Positions 16,713-26,373 are shown, counted from the stretch's first letter. The stretch: DNA of 64,000 nt from an uncultured Polaribacter sp. (GCF_947501385.1 NZ_CANMVP010000003.1:124001-188000); one strand, 5' to 3'. The notes: generated by a model not told the origin, from the letters alone. Made by a program: numbers and translations.

Positions 16713-17033
16713 TTACAGCATTCCCAATTCTAACTTTGCTTCTTCACTCATCATTTCTTGTGTCCAAGTTGGGTCGAAAGTAATTTCTACTTCACAACTA
16801 TTAATTTCTTTTAAAGATTTTACCTTTTCTTCAATATCTACAGGTAAACTTTCTGCTACAGGGCAATTCGGAGACGTTAAGGTCATTAATATTTTTGCAT
16901 TGTTTTCATCCGAAACAAAAACGTCATAAATTAATCCTAATTCGTAAATATCTACAGGAATTTCTGGATCGTAAATAGTTTTTAAAACTCTTACAATTTT
17001 ATCTCCAATTTCGTCTAATTCTTTATCTGTCAT
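16713..17033 (-). CDS. sufT: SufT/MIP18-family (DUF59) Fe-S assembly protein
   Basis: The 106-residue protein is a DUF59/MIP18 domain. It has the YDPEIPVDIYELGLIYDV stretch (about 17-34) and the conserved cysteine in TSPNCPVAES (about residue 54), and ends with a WTQEMMSEEAK helix. SufT-type proteins help mature or deliver Fe-S clusters. Its place after sufE and before DUF2480 supports this. It starts 29 nt after the broken hepT frame and only 7 nt after the frame that would be hepT's original stop. Confidence 0.9.
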   Translation of the reverse strand: MTDKELDEIGDKIVRVLKTIYDPEIPVDIYELGLIYDVFVSDENNAKILMTLTSPNCPVAESLPVDIEEKVKSLKEINSCEVEITFDPTWTQEMMSEEAKLELGML

Positions 17034-17040
17034 TTTGTTT

Positions 17041-17317
17041 TTATTCTTTTAAATTATCTAACCTAATAATTAAGTTGTCTACATATGTTTCTAAATCCTC
17101 TAATTCTGTTCCATTCAATTTCAGGATTTTCATCTCTTATTGGTTGTGGAATTCTATTTGCTGCTTCACCTATAATTTCAAAATTCCTAACAACTGCATC
17201 AATCGTTTTATCATCTGCAATAAAATCATCAAAAGACATATCGTTTGTATATTTTTTGATTTTATGAGCAGCTTCTATCATATCATCGAGGAGCAGAAAA
17301 AACGCTCTTTTAAACAT
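17041..17317 (-). pseudogene. hepT: HepT (DUF86) toxin gene with internal deletion
   Basis: The intact-looking frame (17063-17317) encodes 84 residues. The first 76 match HepT-type proteins: LLDDMIEAAHKIKKYT, AVVRNFEIIGEAANRIP, WNRIRGFRN. Where the family continues into the catalytic Rx4-6HxY motif, the frame instead reads ICRQLNY and stops. In the next frame, 17041-17088 encodes TYVDNLIIRLDNLKE and a stop, which looks like the family's natural C-terminus. The simplest reading is a deletion of roughly 20 codons that removed the HxY residues and shifted the frame. HepT is the RNase toxin of the HepT/MntA pair, so this copy should be inactive. Confidence 0.75.
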
Positions 17318-17600
17318 AAATTAAATCTGATGAAATTGATTGAAAATATTTTTTCTTTATACCATTTATCGAAACTAAATCTACTTTAGTGCCAATAATT
17401 TCTTCTAATTCATCAGCCAAATCAATAAATTCGATTCCTATTTTTTTATTAAATTCCACCAAAAGATCCACATCACTTAATGAATTTTGCTCATTTCTTG
17501 AATACGAACCAAAAATTGCTAACGATTTAATAGCATAATTTTTAAATAATGCTTGCTTTTTACCTGCTAGAAGTTCTTTTATGTGTGCTACATTTTTCAT
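17310..17600 (-). CDS. mntA: MntA-type minimal nucleotidyltransferase antitoxin
   Basis: The 96-residue protein is a minimal nucleotidyltransferase with the signature IFGSYSRNEQNSLSDVDLLV (about 29-48), giving GS and the DxD metal-binding aspartates. In characterised HepT/MntA pairs this enzyme adenylylates the HepT toxin and silences it. It overlaps hepT by 8 nt and begins 3 nt after sufE ends, so it is embedded in the suf transcript. The gene looks intact although its partner is broken. Confidence 0.88.
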   Translation of the reverse strand: MKNVAHIKELLAGKKQALFKNYAIKSLAIFGSYSRNEQNSLSDVDLLVEFNKKIGIEFIDLADELEEIIGTKVDLVSINGIKKKYFQSISSDLIYV

Positions 17601-17603
17601 GTT

Positions 17604-18029
17604 TCAATTTGCTAATTTCATTTGTTGCGCAATTGCATACATTTTTATTTGTTTTATCATAGAAACCAAACCATTGGCTCTTGTAGGGCTTAAGTGCTCT
17701 TTTAAACCGATTTTATCTATAAAAGTGGTTTCTGCCGCTAAAATAGCTGCGGGTTTTTGTTCAGAAAAAACGCGCAATAATAATGCCACAATACCTTTGG
17801 TTAAAATAGCATCACTGTCTGCTGTAAATTTTATTTTATCAGCATCTAATTCAGAATACAACCAAACTTTAGATTGGCAACCTTTAATTAAATTTTCATC
17901 TAATTTAAACTGATCGTCTATAATTGGCAGCGATTTCCCAAGTTCTATAATGTATTCATAACGTTCCATCCAATCATCAAACATAGAAAACTCATCAATA
18001 ATTTCTTCTTGTATTTCTTTGATAGTCAT
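17604..18029 (-). CDS. sufE: SufE-family sulfur acceptor protein
   Basis: SufE accepts persulfide sulfur from the cysteine desulfurase SufS and passes it to the SufBCD scaffold. The 141 residues show the active-site cysteine C51 in IKGCQSKVWL and the C-terminal helical region typical of the family. It is the first gene of the minus-strand cluster sufE, mntA, hepT remnant, sufT, DUF2480. No sufS or sufBCD is in the window. The divergent PfkB gene shares its upstream region. Confidence 0.93.
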   Translation of the reverse strand: MTIKEIQEEIIDEFSMFDDWMERYEYIIELGKSLPIIDDQFKLDENLIKGCQSKVWLYSELDADKIKFTADSDAILTKGIVALLLRVFSEQKPAAILAAETTFIDKIGLKEHLSPTRANGLVSMIKQIKMYAIAQQMKLAN

Positions 18030-18039
18030 TTTTAAAACT

Positions 18040-18047
18040 TATTTTTG
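18040..18047 (+). promoter_or_regulatory. candidate -7 box TATTTTTG of the PfkB kinase gene
   Basis: It matches TAnnTTTG and leaves a leader of about 50 nt before the ATG at 18103. Confidence 0.5.
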
Positions 18048-18102
18048 CACCTTTAAAAAGGCGTTTTTTGTAAAATACAAAATTACGCATAAAATCTAAG
18101 AA

Positions 18103-19029
18103 ATGAGTAAATTATTAGCAGTTGGTACGGTAGCTTTTGATGCTATTGAAACACCTTTTGGTAAAACAGATAAAATTTTAGGAGGCTCTGGAACTTTTGT
18201 GGGTTTAGCAGCATCTCAATTTGGAGTAGAAACAGGAGTTGTTTCTGTGGTTGGTGGAGATTTTCCTGATTCTTATTTAAAAATGATGAATTCTAAAGGG
18301 ATTCATACCGATGGAATTGAAATTGATAAAAATGGAAAAACGTTTTTCTGGAGTGGGAAATATCATAATGATATGAATTCTCGTGATACTTTAATTACAG
18401 AATTAAATGTCTTAGAAACTTTTACACCTGTAGTACCAGAACATTTTAAAGATGCGGGTATTGTAATGTTAGGAAATCTACATCCTTTAACGCAAGCATC
18501 TGTTTTAGATCAAATGAATAAAAGACCAAAATTGGTAATTTTAGATACTATGAATTTTTGGATGGACATTGCGCTAGAAGATTTGCATACTGTTTTAAAA
18601 AGAGTAGATGTTATTACTATTAATGATGAAGAAGCACGCCAATTATCTGGAGAGTATTCTTTAGTAAACGCAGCGAAGAAAATTCATTCAATGGGTCCAA
18701 AATACGTGGTGATTAAAAAAGGAGAACATGGTGCTTTGTTATTTAATGAAGGAAAAATGTTTTATGCACCCGCATTGCCTTTGGCAGAAGTTTTTGATCC
18801 AACAGGAGCAGGAGACACATTTGCAGGCGGTTTTTGTGGCTATTTAGCAAAAACGGAAGACATCTCTTTCGAAAATATGAAAAATGCTATTATTTATGGC
18901 TCTAATTTAGCCTCTTTCTGTGTAGAGAAGTTTGGTACAGAACGTATGCAAGAGCTTACAACAGATGAAGTAAAAACGCGTCTGCAAGCTTTTAAAGAAT
19001 TAACACAATTTGATATAGAAATATCTTAA
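18103..19029 (+). CDS. PfkB-family carbohydrate/nucleoside kinase
   Basis: The 308-residue cytoplasmic kinase belongs to the ribokinase/PfkB superfamily. The N-terminal Gly-rich substrate segment (GGSGTFVGLAASQFG, about 27-41) and the C-terminal signature DPTGAGDTFAGGF (232-244, catalytic base D238) are both intact. The sugar or nucleoside substrate cannot be read from the motifs. It is followed by a strong UUCG-loop terminator, then by the PurF-type gene on the same strand. A role in nucleotide or ribose metabolism is suggested only by that neighbour. Confidence 0.9.
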   Translation: MSKLLAVGTVAFDAIETPFGKTDKILGGSGTFVGLAASQFGVETGVVSVVGGDFPDSYLKMMNSKGIHTDGIEIDKNGKTFFWSGKYHNDMNSRDTLITELNVLETFTPVVPEHFKDAGIVMLGNLHPLTQASVLDQMNKRPKLVILDTMNFWMDIALEDLHTVLKRVDVITINDEEARQLSGEYSLVNAAKKIHSMGPKYVVIKKGEHGALLFNEGKMFYAPALPLAEVFDPTGAGDTFAGGFCGYLAKTEDISFENMKNAIIYGSNLASFCVEKFGTERMQELTTDEVKTRLQAFKELTQFDIEIS

Positions 19030-19033
19030 TTTT

Positions 19034-19064
19034 AATCCGCAGTTTCGACTGCGGATTTTTTTTT
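19034..19064 (+). terminator. intrinsic terminator with UUCG tetraloop
   Basis: AATCCGCAGT-TTCG-ACTGCGGATT is a 10-bp stem closed by a TTCG loop and followed by a T-run. It separates the PfkB and PurF-type genes. Confidence 0.9.
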
Positions 19065-19110
19065 ACAATAGTATAAGAAATAACAACACACTACTAAAAC
19101 TAAATTACTA

Positions 19111-21009
19111 ATGAGTGACGCTATTAAACACGAATGTGGAATTGCACTTGTTCGCCTAAAAAAACCTTTACAATTTTATAAGGATACATACGGTTCTGCT
19201 TTTTACGGAATAAACAAAATGTATTTATTGATGGAAAAACAACACAATCGAGGTCAGGATGGTGCTGGTTTTGCAAGTGTAAAATTTAATGTAGCACCTG
19301 GTACGAGATATGTAAGCAGGGTTCGCTCTAACCAATCGCAACCAATTCAAGATATTTTTGCTCAAATAAATGATCGTTTAAACGGCGTTTTAGAAGAAAA
19401 TCCTGAAAAGAAAGATGATGTTGCATGGCAAGAAGAGCACATGCCTTACATCGGAAACTTATTTTTAGGGCATGTGCGTTACGGAACTTTTGGTAAAAAT
19501 AGTATCGAGAGTGTGCATCCTTTTCTGCGCCAGAGTAATTGGCGTCATCAAAATTTAATTGTTGCGGGTAATTTTAACATGACCAATTCGAAACAATTGT
19601 TAGAAGAATTGGTAGAATTAGGTCAGCATCCAAAAGAATTTACAGACACGGTAACTGTCATGGAAAAAATAGGACACTTTTTAGAAGAAGAAGTATCGAG
19701 TTTATACCAACAGGCAAAAATAAAAGGATTTAGTAAAAAAGATGCTTCTCCATTTATTGAAGAAAAATTAGATTTACAGAATGTCTTAAGAAGGTCTGCA
19801 AAAAATTGGGATGGCGGTTATGCCATGGCGGGTTTAGTGGGTCATGGAGATGCATTTGTGCTTAGAGATCCAAACGGAATTAGACCGACGTACTTTTTCG
19901 AAGATGATGAAGTAGTTGTGGTGGCCTCAGAAAGACCTGTAATTCAAACTGTTTTTAATGTAAAAATTGAAGATGTTCAAGAGTTAGAAAGAGGACACGC
20001 TTTAATCATAAAGAAAAACGGAAAAACATCCATAGAACCAATCTTAGAGCAAAAAGAGAAAAAATCATGTTCTTTTGAACGTATTTATTTTTCAAGAGGA
20101 AGTGATGCAAGTATTTATGAAGAACGTAAAAATTTAGGAAAATTTGTTTTCCCGAAGATTTTAAAGTCAATCGATTCAGATATTTCAAATACAGTGTTTT
20201 CTTACATTCCAAATACCGCAGAAACTTCTTTCTATGGAATGACAGAAGCTGCGGAAGATTTATTAAATCAACAAAAAACAGCAAAAATTTTAGAAGGAGG
20301 CAAAGAATTATCTGCAGAAAAAGTGACTCAAATTTTATCTGAAAGACCTCGTTTTGAAAAAATAGCAATTAAAGATGCAAAACTAAGAACTTTTATTGCT
20401 GATGACAGTAGTAGAGATGATTTGGTAGAGCATGTTTATGACATTACTTATGGTGTTGTAAAACCAACCGATAATTTGGTCATTATAGACGATAGTATTG
20501 TTAGAGGAACTACCTTAAAGAAAAGTATTATTAGAATTTTAGACAGGTTAGAGCCTAAAAAAATAGTAGTAGTTTCTTCGGCGCCACAAATTCGTTATCC
20601 GGATTGTTACGGAATTGACATGGCAAGAATAGATGCTTTTATTGCATTTAAAGCAGCCATCGAATTATTAAAAGATACAAAGCAAGAACACATTATTAAA
20701 GAGGTTTATAAAAAATCAAAAGCACAACAATCTAGTGATGATATTGATATTATAAACCATGTAAAAGGAATTTATTCTCCTTTTACAGCAGAAGAAATAT
20801 CAACAAAAATTGCCCAAATGTTAAAGACAAAAGACATCAAAGCAGCTGTTGAGGTGATTTATCAATCTATAGAAGGCTTACACAAAGCGTGTCCAGATAA
20901 TTTAGGAGACTGGTATTTTACGGGAGATTATCCAACTCCAGGAGGTAATAGAGTTGTAAATGAAGCGTTTATCAATTACTTTGAAGGAAATGACAAAAGA
21001 GCGTATTAA
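19111..21009 (+). CDS. amidophosphoribosyltransferase-type protein (long PurF-like)
   Basis: PurF makes 5-phosphoribosylamine from PRPP and glutamine, the first step of purine synthesis. The 632 residues are longer than the usual 470-510. An N-terminal class II glutaminase domain has its nucleophile at C9 (KHECGIAL), so an 8-residue leader must be removed for activity. The C-terminal phosphoribosyltransferase domain has the PRPP loop VIIDDSIVRGTT at about 456-467. Extra sequence lies in the glutaminase half. Flavobacteria often carry a separate standard PurF, so this may be a paralogue with another amide-transfer role. Confidence 0.85.
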   Translation: MSDAIKHECGIALVRLKKPLQFYKDTYGSAFYGINKMYLLMEKQHNRGQDGAGFASVKFNVAPGTRYVSRVRSNQSQPIQDIFAQINDRLNGVLEENPEKKDDVAWQEEHMPYIGNLFLGHVRYGTFGKNSIESVHPFLRQSNWRHQNLIVAGNFNMTNSKQLLEELVELGQHPKEFTDTVTVMEKIGHFLEEEVSSLYQQAKIKGFSKKDASPFIEEKLDLQNVLRRSAKNWDGGYAMAGLVGHGDAFVLRDPNGIRPTYFFEDDEVVVVASERPVIQTVFNVKIEDVQELERGHALIIKKNGKTSIEPILEQKEKKSCSFERIYFSRGSDASIYEERKNLGKFVFPKILKSIDSDISNTVFSYIPNTAETSFYGMTEAAEDLLNQQKTAKILEGGKELSAEKVTQILSERPRFEKIAIKDAKLRTFIADDSSRDDLVEHVYDITYGVVKPTDNLVIIDDSIVRGTTLKKSIIRILDRLEPKKIVVVSSAPQIRYPDCYGIDMARIDAFIAFKAAIELLKDTKQEHIIKEVYKKSKAQQSSDDIDIINHVKGIYSPFTAEEISTKIAQMLKTKDIKAAVEVIYQSIEGLHKACPDNLGDWYFTGDYPTPGGNRVVNEAFINYFEGNDKRAY

Positions 21010-21068
21010 TAGAGCATTTATTTATTGTTTTCTTAATACATTTTCTAAAGTATAATGCTTATAAATTG

Positions 21069-21662
21069 TTAATATATTTTCTGAGTTTTCTGAAATCCAA
21101 AAAGGATAAATAATATTGTATTAAGTTTATCCTTAAGATTTTTTCTAAGAACAGTAAAGGCTTTGGTAATATGAGCTTCTACTGTTTTGATAGAAATGTT
21201 TAGATAATCTGCTATTTCAATATTTGTAAGTCCTTCTTTTCTACTTAATAAAAATACTCGTTTACACTTAAACGGTAGATTTTCTATTTCGATAGTAATT
21301 CTCTCTAATGCCTTGATTAAAAAATCTTCATCATAACCTTTAGTAACTCTTTCAAGAGATTCAAAATACTTTTGTTCAAGTAAAATGGTAGAGCGCTTTT
21401 TATTATATAATGTAATGAATTCATTATGCACAGACCGGAATAAGTAGTTTTGCAATGAAGACGTAATATGAATTTTTTTTCTTTTTTCCCAAGTCTTTAA
21501 AAATACATTTTGAATAATATCTTGAGCTATTTCTTCATTGCGACATAGCGTCAAGGCATAACCAAAAAGCCTTTTATTATAGGTGTCTACCAAATAAATA
21601 TAGGCTTTTTCTTCTCCTTTTTTTAAATGCTTTAACAGTATGGATTGATTCTGATATTTCAT
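21069..21662 (-). CDS. ECF sigma factor, FecI-like
   Basis: The 197-residue sigma-70 family factor has region 2 at about 20-90 (AQDIIQNVFLKTWEKRKKI) and region 4 at about 130-180 (LTNIEIADYLNISIKTVEAHI). It likely directs transcription of the SusC/SusD operon under control of the FecR-like protein encoded next door. It is divergent from the anti-sigma gene across a 113-bp gap; FecI/FecR pairs are more often on one strand. It converges with the PurF-type gene. Confidence 0.92.
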   Translation of the reverse strand: MKYQNQSILLKHLKKGEEKAYIYLVDTYNKRLFGYALTLCRNEEIAQDIIQNVFLKTWEKRKKIHITSSLQNYLFRSVHNEFITLYNKKRSTILLEQKYFESLERVTKGYDEDFLIKALERITIEIENLPFKCKRVFLLSRKEGLTNIEIADYLNISIKTVEAHITKAFTVLRKNLKDKLNTILFILFGFQKTQKIY

Positions 21663-21775
21663 CTAATACAAAATATAATTTATCAAAATGTATAAGCTAA
21701 TATAAACAAATATTTTAAAAAAAAGATTCATAAAGTTAGGGTATTGTTAAATAGCTATGTCTACCTAATAAGATA

Positions 21776-22948
21776 ATGAACCATAAAAACATAGAAAATA
21801 GTATTGTTAGGTACTTAACCCAAGAAGCTACTTCAGTAGATTTGGATACTCTATCTGTGTGGATACAGAATCCTAATAATGAGAAAATTTTTGAAAATTA
21901 CGTCAAAATTTATTACGAAGTAACAATTATTATGAATGAACCTAATGTAGAAGCGATTAAGAAGAATCTTTTAACCCAAATTAAAAGAAATAAAAACCCT
22001 TTTTACAATAAGAAATTTAAAAACGCTCTAAAATATGCAGCAGCCGCAATTTTGGTTTTTGGATTAGGTTATTTTTATCAAAATAATTTTTTCAGTAACC
22101 CAACAGATAGTCCATCAGCTATTATAAATAATATTATCGAAGCTGGAACCGATAAAGCAATTTTAACACTACAGAACGGTAAAGAGATAGCTTTAGTAAA
22201 AGGGGAAGCCTACCAAGCAAATAATGTGATTAGTAATGGTGAAAAAATCGTTTATAATACAACTAATAATCAACAACTAATAATTGATAATTATAAGGTA
22301 TATAACTATTTAACAATTCCTCGAGGTGGTCAATTTCATATTACTTTATCTGACGGTACAGAAGTATGGCTGAACTCAGAATCTAAATTAAAATATCCAG
22401 TGAATTTTAGCAAAGGTAAAATTAGAGAAGTGGAATTGGTTTATGGTGAAGCCTATTTCGATGTGTCTCCTAGTGCATTTCATAAAGGTGCAAAGTTTAA
22501 AGTATATCATAACAATCATGAAGTAGAGGTGTTTGGTACTCAATTTAATGTTAAAGCTTACAGGGATGAAGTTAATATATATACAACTTTAGTTGAAGGA
22601 AAAATCGGTGTAAGATTTGCGGGTAGAGAGCAAAAATTGAATCCTAATCAACAATTAAATGTAAATCTTGCTAATAATTCCTTAGTTACTTTGGAGGTGG
22701 ATATATATAATGAAGTATCATGGAAAGAAGGAATTTTTAGTTTTGAGAAAAAATCATTATTTGAAATGATGAAAGTACTATCTAGATGGTATGATATTGA
22801 TGTTCTTTATACAGATATAGAAGTTGGAAGTGTCCAATTTACTGGTGTTTTGGGTAAAGAGCAGACATTGGATGAAATATTATCTACAATAAAAAACACC
22901 AATAATATTAACTATGAAATAAAAGAAAAAATGGTTGTTTTCAACTAG
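21776..22948 (+). CDS. FecR-family anti-sigma factor
   Basis: The 390-residue protein has a cytoplasmic N-terminal part (1-75), one membrane helix (about 82-100, YAAAAILVFGLGYFYQ), and a periplasmic FecR domain (about 175-275, YLTIPRGGQFHITLSDGTEV, EVFGTQFNVKAY). A DUF4974-type C-terminal domain ends the protein. It should receive a signal from the SusC N-terminal STN domain and release the sigma factor. It lies 98 nt upstream of susC on the same strand. Confidence 0.93.
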   Translation: MNHKNIENSIVRYLTQEATSVDLDTLSVWIQNPNNEKIFENYVKIYYEVTIIMNEPNVEAIKKNLLTQIKRNKNPFYNKKFKNALKYAAAAILVFGLGYFYQNNFFSNPTDSPSAIINNIIEAGTDKAILTLQNGKEIALVKGEAYQANNVISNGEKIVYNTTNNQQLIIDNYKVYNYLTIPRGGQFHITLSDGTEVWLNSESKLKYPVNFSKGKIREVELVYGEAYFDVSPSAFHKGAKFKVYHNNHEVEVFGTQFNVKAYRDEVNIYTTLVEGKIGVRFAGREQKLNPNQQLNVNLANNSLVTLEVDIYNEVSWKEGIFSFEKKSLFEMMKVLSRWYDIDVLYTDIEVGSVQFTGVLGKEQTLDEILSTIKNTNNINYEIKEKMVVFN

Positions 22949-23046
22949 AAAAGGAAACGAGGTTCGAATTTCTCACAACACAAGCCTTCATTTCCTTCTT
23001 TAAACATTAATCAATTAAATGTATAACTAATTAACTCCACAAATTT

Positions 23047-26000
23047 ATGAAAATTAAATTAACTAAGGTTCTTTTCTATTTTAGAAAAAAAATATTACGA
23101 CTAATTATGAAGACTTTTATTTTCTTAATATGTACTGCCACTTTCAGTTTAAATTCTAATTTTGTTTTCTCACAAGGCGCAAAAATTAAAATTGATTATG
23201 ATAAAGTTATAACAGTCGATGAAGTATTTAAAATGATTAAAGAACAGACCAATTATAGGTTCGTTTATAAATCAGACATGTTTAAAGACCTCCCTAAAGT
23301 TAAATTGAGCAAAGGAATAATTCTCGCTAATAAACTATTAGCAGTTAGCTTATCTAGTACTGATTTTGACTTTTTAATTAAAGGTGAAAAAACTGTTATT
23401 ATTAATGAAAAATTAAAAAAGCAATTAACAATTTCTGGAAAAGTTACTGATGCTAAAGGGCTCTCATTGGTCGGAGCGACAATTTTAATTAAAGGTACTT
23501 TAAAAGGTGTAAACACAGATTTAGATGGTTATTACAATATTACTGCATCTATTGGAGATATTCTAGTTTTTAGTTTTTTAGGAAAACAAACTGCCGAAGT
23601 TGAAGTTACAAATGATACAACCATAAACCTTGTTTTACAAGATAGTGAAGAATATCTTGAAGAAATTGTTCTTATTGGTTATGGCACACAGAAAAGAAAG
23701 GAGATAACGGGGTCTGTGTCAAAAATCAATATTAAAAGTTTAAATAATCAGGTTCCTGTAAATTTCGATAATGCGTTAGTAGGTCGTGCTCCAGGCGTTT
23801 ATGTGACGCCAAGTAATGGTATGCCTGGGTCTTCTGCTGCTATTCGTATTCGCGGTATGACTTCAGTAATAGGTAATAACGAACCTTTGTATATTATTGA
23901 TGGCATTCCTATTGAAATTGGTTTAGGAGAATCGAATGCAACGTTTAAAAACAGTAGTAGTAATCAAATCTCACCTTTATCATCTATCAATCCGCAAGAT
24001 ATAGAAAGTATAGATGTATTAAAAGATGCATCGGCAACGGCCATTTATGGGTCTCGTGCTTCTAATGGTGTTATTATAGTAACCACAAAAAAAGGCTCAC
24101 AAAATACGCCAAGTGTTACGTTTAATATGTTTACAACTATTTCAAATATTACAGAGAAAAGTAGAATGCTAAATTCCGCTCAATTTCAAAATGTTATTGA
24201 GCAGGGGTATACAAATGTAGGACGTCCTGTACCAAATGATAATGTTTTATATCCTTATGGGCGAGATGTTGATACGGATTGGATAGGTGGCATTTCACAA
24301 ACAGGTATAGACCGTAATTATTATATAAATATTGGAGGAAGCGCTGCAAAACAAACTACATTTTATTCGCTTTCTGCAGGATTATTGGATCAAGAAGGAA
24401 CTATTACTGGCACAGGTTTTAAACGTAGTAATGTTAGAATTAAAGTAGAATCCCAACCCATAGATAAAATTAAGATAGGTGGCATTATAAATTATAGTGA
24501 TTCCAGGCAAAAAGGGAACCCCGAACTCTACAGACCCGCCACAACAGAGCCCCCATTTATACCCATAAGGGATGAAAATGGGGAATTTGCTTCAATATCA
24601 ATCTTTAGCAACCCTTTTCAGCTAGCAACATTTCCACAGTATATTGATAATGAAAATTTAGCTATGTCGCTTTTTGGGGAATTTAAGCTTACTGAAAATT
24701 TAATTTTCAAGTCCGTTTTTTCAAATAATAAAATTAAAGGGGCCTCATATAATTATTCGCCTAGCACAAGTAGTATTAATCAATTACTAGGAGTGAACGG
24801 TACTTTGGAGTTATTTGATAATAACTTTAATTCAAAAATTTTTGATAATACATTAACTTATAACTTTGCTTTAGGAAATCATTTATTGAATGGCGTAATT
24901 GGGATGTCTCATACACAAAATGCAAGTTTTATAAATACAACATATGCAGAGAATTTTCCAGATGATGATGTCTCTGTATATCCTGGAGCAGCAGATTTTG
25001 CATTCTTAAGTAATTCTGGTCGTGTAAGTGGTTTAGAATCCTACTTTTTTAGAGCTAATTATTCTATTGCTAACACCTATTATATTACTTTTACTGGTAG
25101 GGCAGATCAATCTACAAAATTCGGACCTAATAATCGTTGGGGGTATTTCCCTTCTGGCGCAGTAGCTTGGCGTTTATCTAACGAAAAATTCTTAAAACCT
25201 GTAAGCTTTATTAACAATTTAAAATTACGGGCTTCTTATGGCAAAACAGGTGCTGCTAATTTTGATGATTTTCAATATAAAACATTTTTCTCATCTGGAA
25301 ATTTTTATAATGACAATAATGGTATTACTGCAAATGTTATCCCCAACCCAAGTATTAAATGGGAAACTACCAATCAGTTAGATATAGCATTGGAATATGT
25401 TATGTTTAACCAACGCATAAGTGGTTCTGTCGGATATTTTAATAAAAGAACAACAGATCAAATTTTGTTAAAAGATATTGTTTACGAAACAGGTGGCAAA
25501 AGTCAGTTTTCGAATGTAGGCGATTTTTCTAATCAAGGATTTGAATTTTTGTTAGGAATCGACGTATTTAGAGACACCAAAGTAAAATGGACCAGCGAGC
25601 TTAATTTAAGTACGATAAAAAGCGAAGTCTTAAAACTTAATGATGGATTTTTTGAAGGTTTAAAAGAGGGTGAACCCATAGATGCCTTTTATGGTTATAA
25701 AGTGGCGGGTATTTTTCAAACTCAAGAAGAGATAGATGTACTGAACGCTACATCACCAACAAATTTTTATCAACGGTCCGGGACAGCTCCCGGTGATTTT
25801 AAATTTGTAGATGTTAACAATGATGGTGTTGTAAATGCAGAAGATGAAACCATACTGGGGCATGCCGCACCAGACATTTTTGGAGGATGGAACAATACCA
25901 TAAGCTTCGGTAATTTTGAGATTTCCGCACTATTCAATTTTAGCATAGGAAATACCATTACAAATCTTGGAAAAAGAACCGAATCCTTATTCTTTTGGGA

Positions 26001-26373
26001 AAGAACAAACTCCGGAAAAGGCGTTCTTAATGCATGGACACCAGAAAACACAGATACAAATGTACCACGTGTGGCATATAGAGACCCGAACAATAATAGG
26101 CGTTTGTCCGATTTTTTTATTGAAGATGGTTCCTTTTTAAAGTTGAAAAATATATTGCTCTCCTACAGATTAAGCCCTAAGCTATTAGCTAAGTATGGTA
26201 TTAAAAATGCCAGCATTTCGCTTTCGGCAAATAATGTATTCACAATTACGCCATATAGTGGTTTCGACCCTGAAATAAATGAAGACTATACAGATAATTT
26301 TGGGCAAGGGGTTGATATACAAAGCTACCCCAATTCAAGACAATTTATTGTAGGCATTAACTTAAACTTTTAA
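23047..26373 (+). CDS. SusC/RagA-type TonB-dependent outer-membrane transporter with STN domain
   Basis: The 1108-residue protein imports a ligand through the outer membrane with SusD and TonB energy. Domains in order: signal region to about 43; STN signalling domain about 46-120, which contacts FecR; carboxypeptidase-regulatory-like domain about 125-200; TonB plug about 205-350 (IRIRGMTSVIGNNEPLYIID, SRASNGVIIVTTKKG); and a 22-strand barrel ending in NLNF. I use the first ATG because the long Arg/Lys-rich leader is usual in STN-bearing SusC proteins. No carbohydrate-active enzyme or peptidase gene is adjacent, so the substrate is unknown. Confidence 0.96.
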   Translation: MKIKLTKVLFYFRKKILRLIMKTFIFLICTATFSLNSNFVFSQGAKIKIDYDKVITVDEVFKMIKEQTNYRFVYKSDMFKDLPKVKLSKGIILANKLLAVSLSSTDFDFLIKGEKTVIINEKLKKQLTISGKVTDAKGLSLVGATILIKGTLKGVNTDLDGYYNITASIGDILVFSFLGKQTAEVEVTNDTTINLVLQDSEEYLEEIVLIGYGTQKRKEITGSVSKINIKSLNNQVPVNFDNALVGRAPGVYVTPSNGMPGSSAAIRIRGMTSVIGNNEPLYIIDGIPIEIGLGESNATFKNSSSNQISPLSSINPQDIESIDVLKDASATAIYGSRASNGVIIVTTKKGSQNTPSVTFNMFTTISNITEKSRMLNSAQFQNVIEQGYTNVGRPVPNDNVLYPYGRDVDTDWIGGISQTGIDRNYYINIGGSAAKQTTFYSLSAGLLDQEGTITGTGFKRSNVRIKVESQPIDKIKIGGIINYSDSRQKGNPELYRPATTEPPFIPIRDENGEFASISIFSNPFQLATFPQYIDNENLAMSLFGEFKLTENLIFKSVFSNNKIKGASYNYSPSTSSINQLLGVNGTLELFDNNFNSKIFDNTLTYNFALGNHLLNGVIGMSHTQNASFINTTYAENFPDDDVSVYPGAADFAFLSNSGRVSGLESYFFRANYSIANTYYITFTGRADQSTKFGPNNRWGYFPSGAVAWRLSNEKFLKPVSFINNLKLRASYGKTGAANFDDFQYKTFFSSGNFYNDNNGITANVIPNPSIKWETTNQLDIALEYVMFNQRISGSVGYFNKRTTDQILLKDIVYETGGKSQFSNVGDFSNQGFEFLLGIDVFRDTKVKWTSELNLSTIKSEVLKLNDGFFEGLKEGEPIDAFYGYKVAGIFQTQEEIDVLNATSPTNFYQRSGTAPGDFKFVDVNNDGVVNAEDETILGHAAPDIFGGWNNTISFGNFEISALFNFSIGNTITNLGKRTESLFFWERTNSGKGVLNAWTPENTDTNVPRVAYRDPNNNRRLSDFFIEDGSFLKLKNILLSYRLSPKLLAKYGIKNASISLSANNVFTITPYSGFDPEINEDYTDNFGQGVDIQSYPNSRQFIVGINLNF

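Noticed and set aside
17075..17389. Plus-strand ORF opposite the MntA/HepT region
   Set aside because: It is a shadow of the minus-strand genes with no family features.
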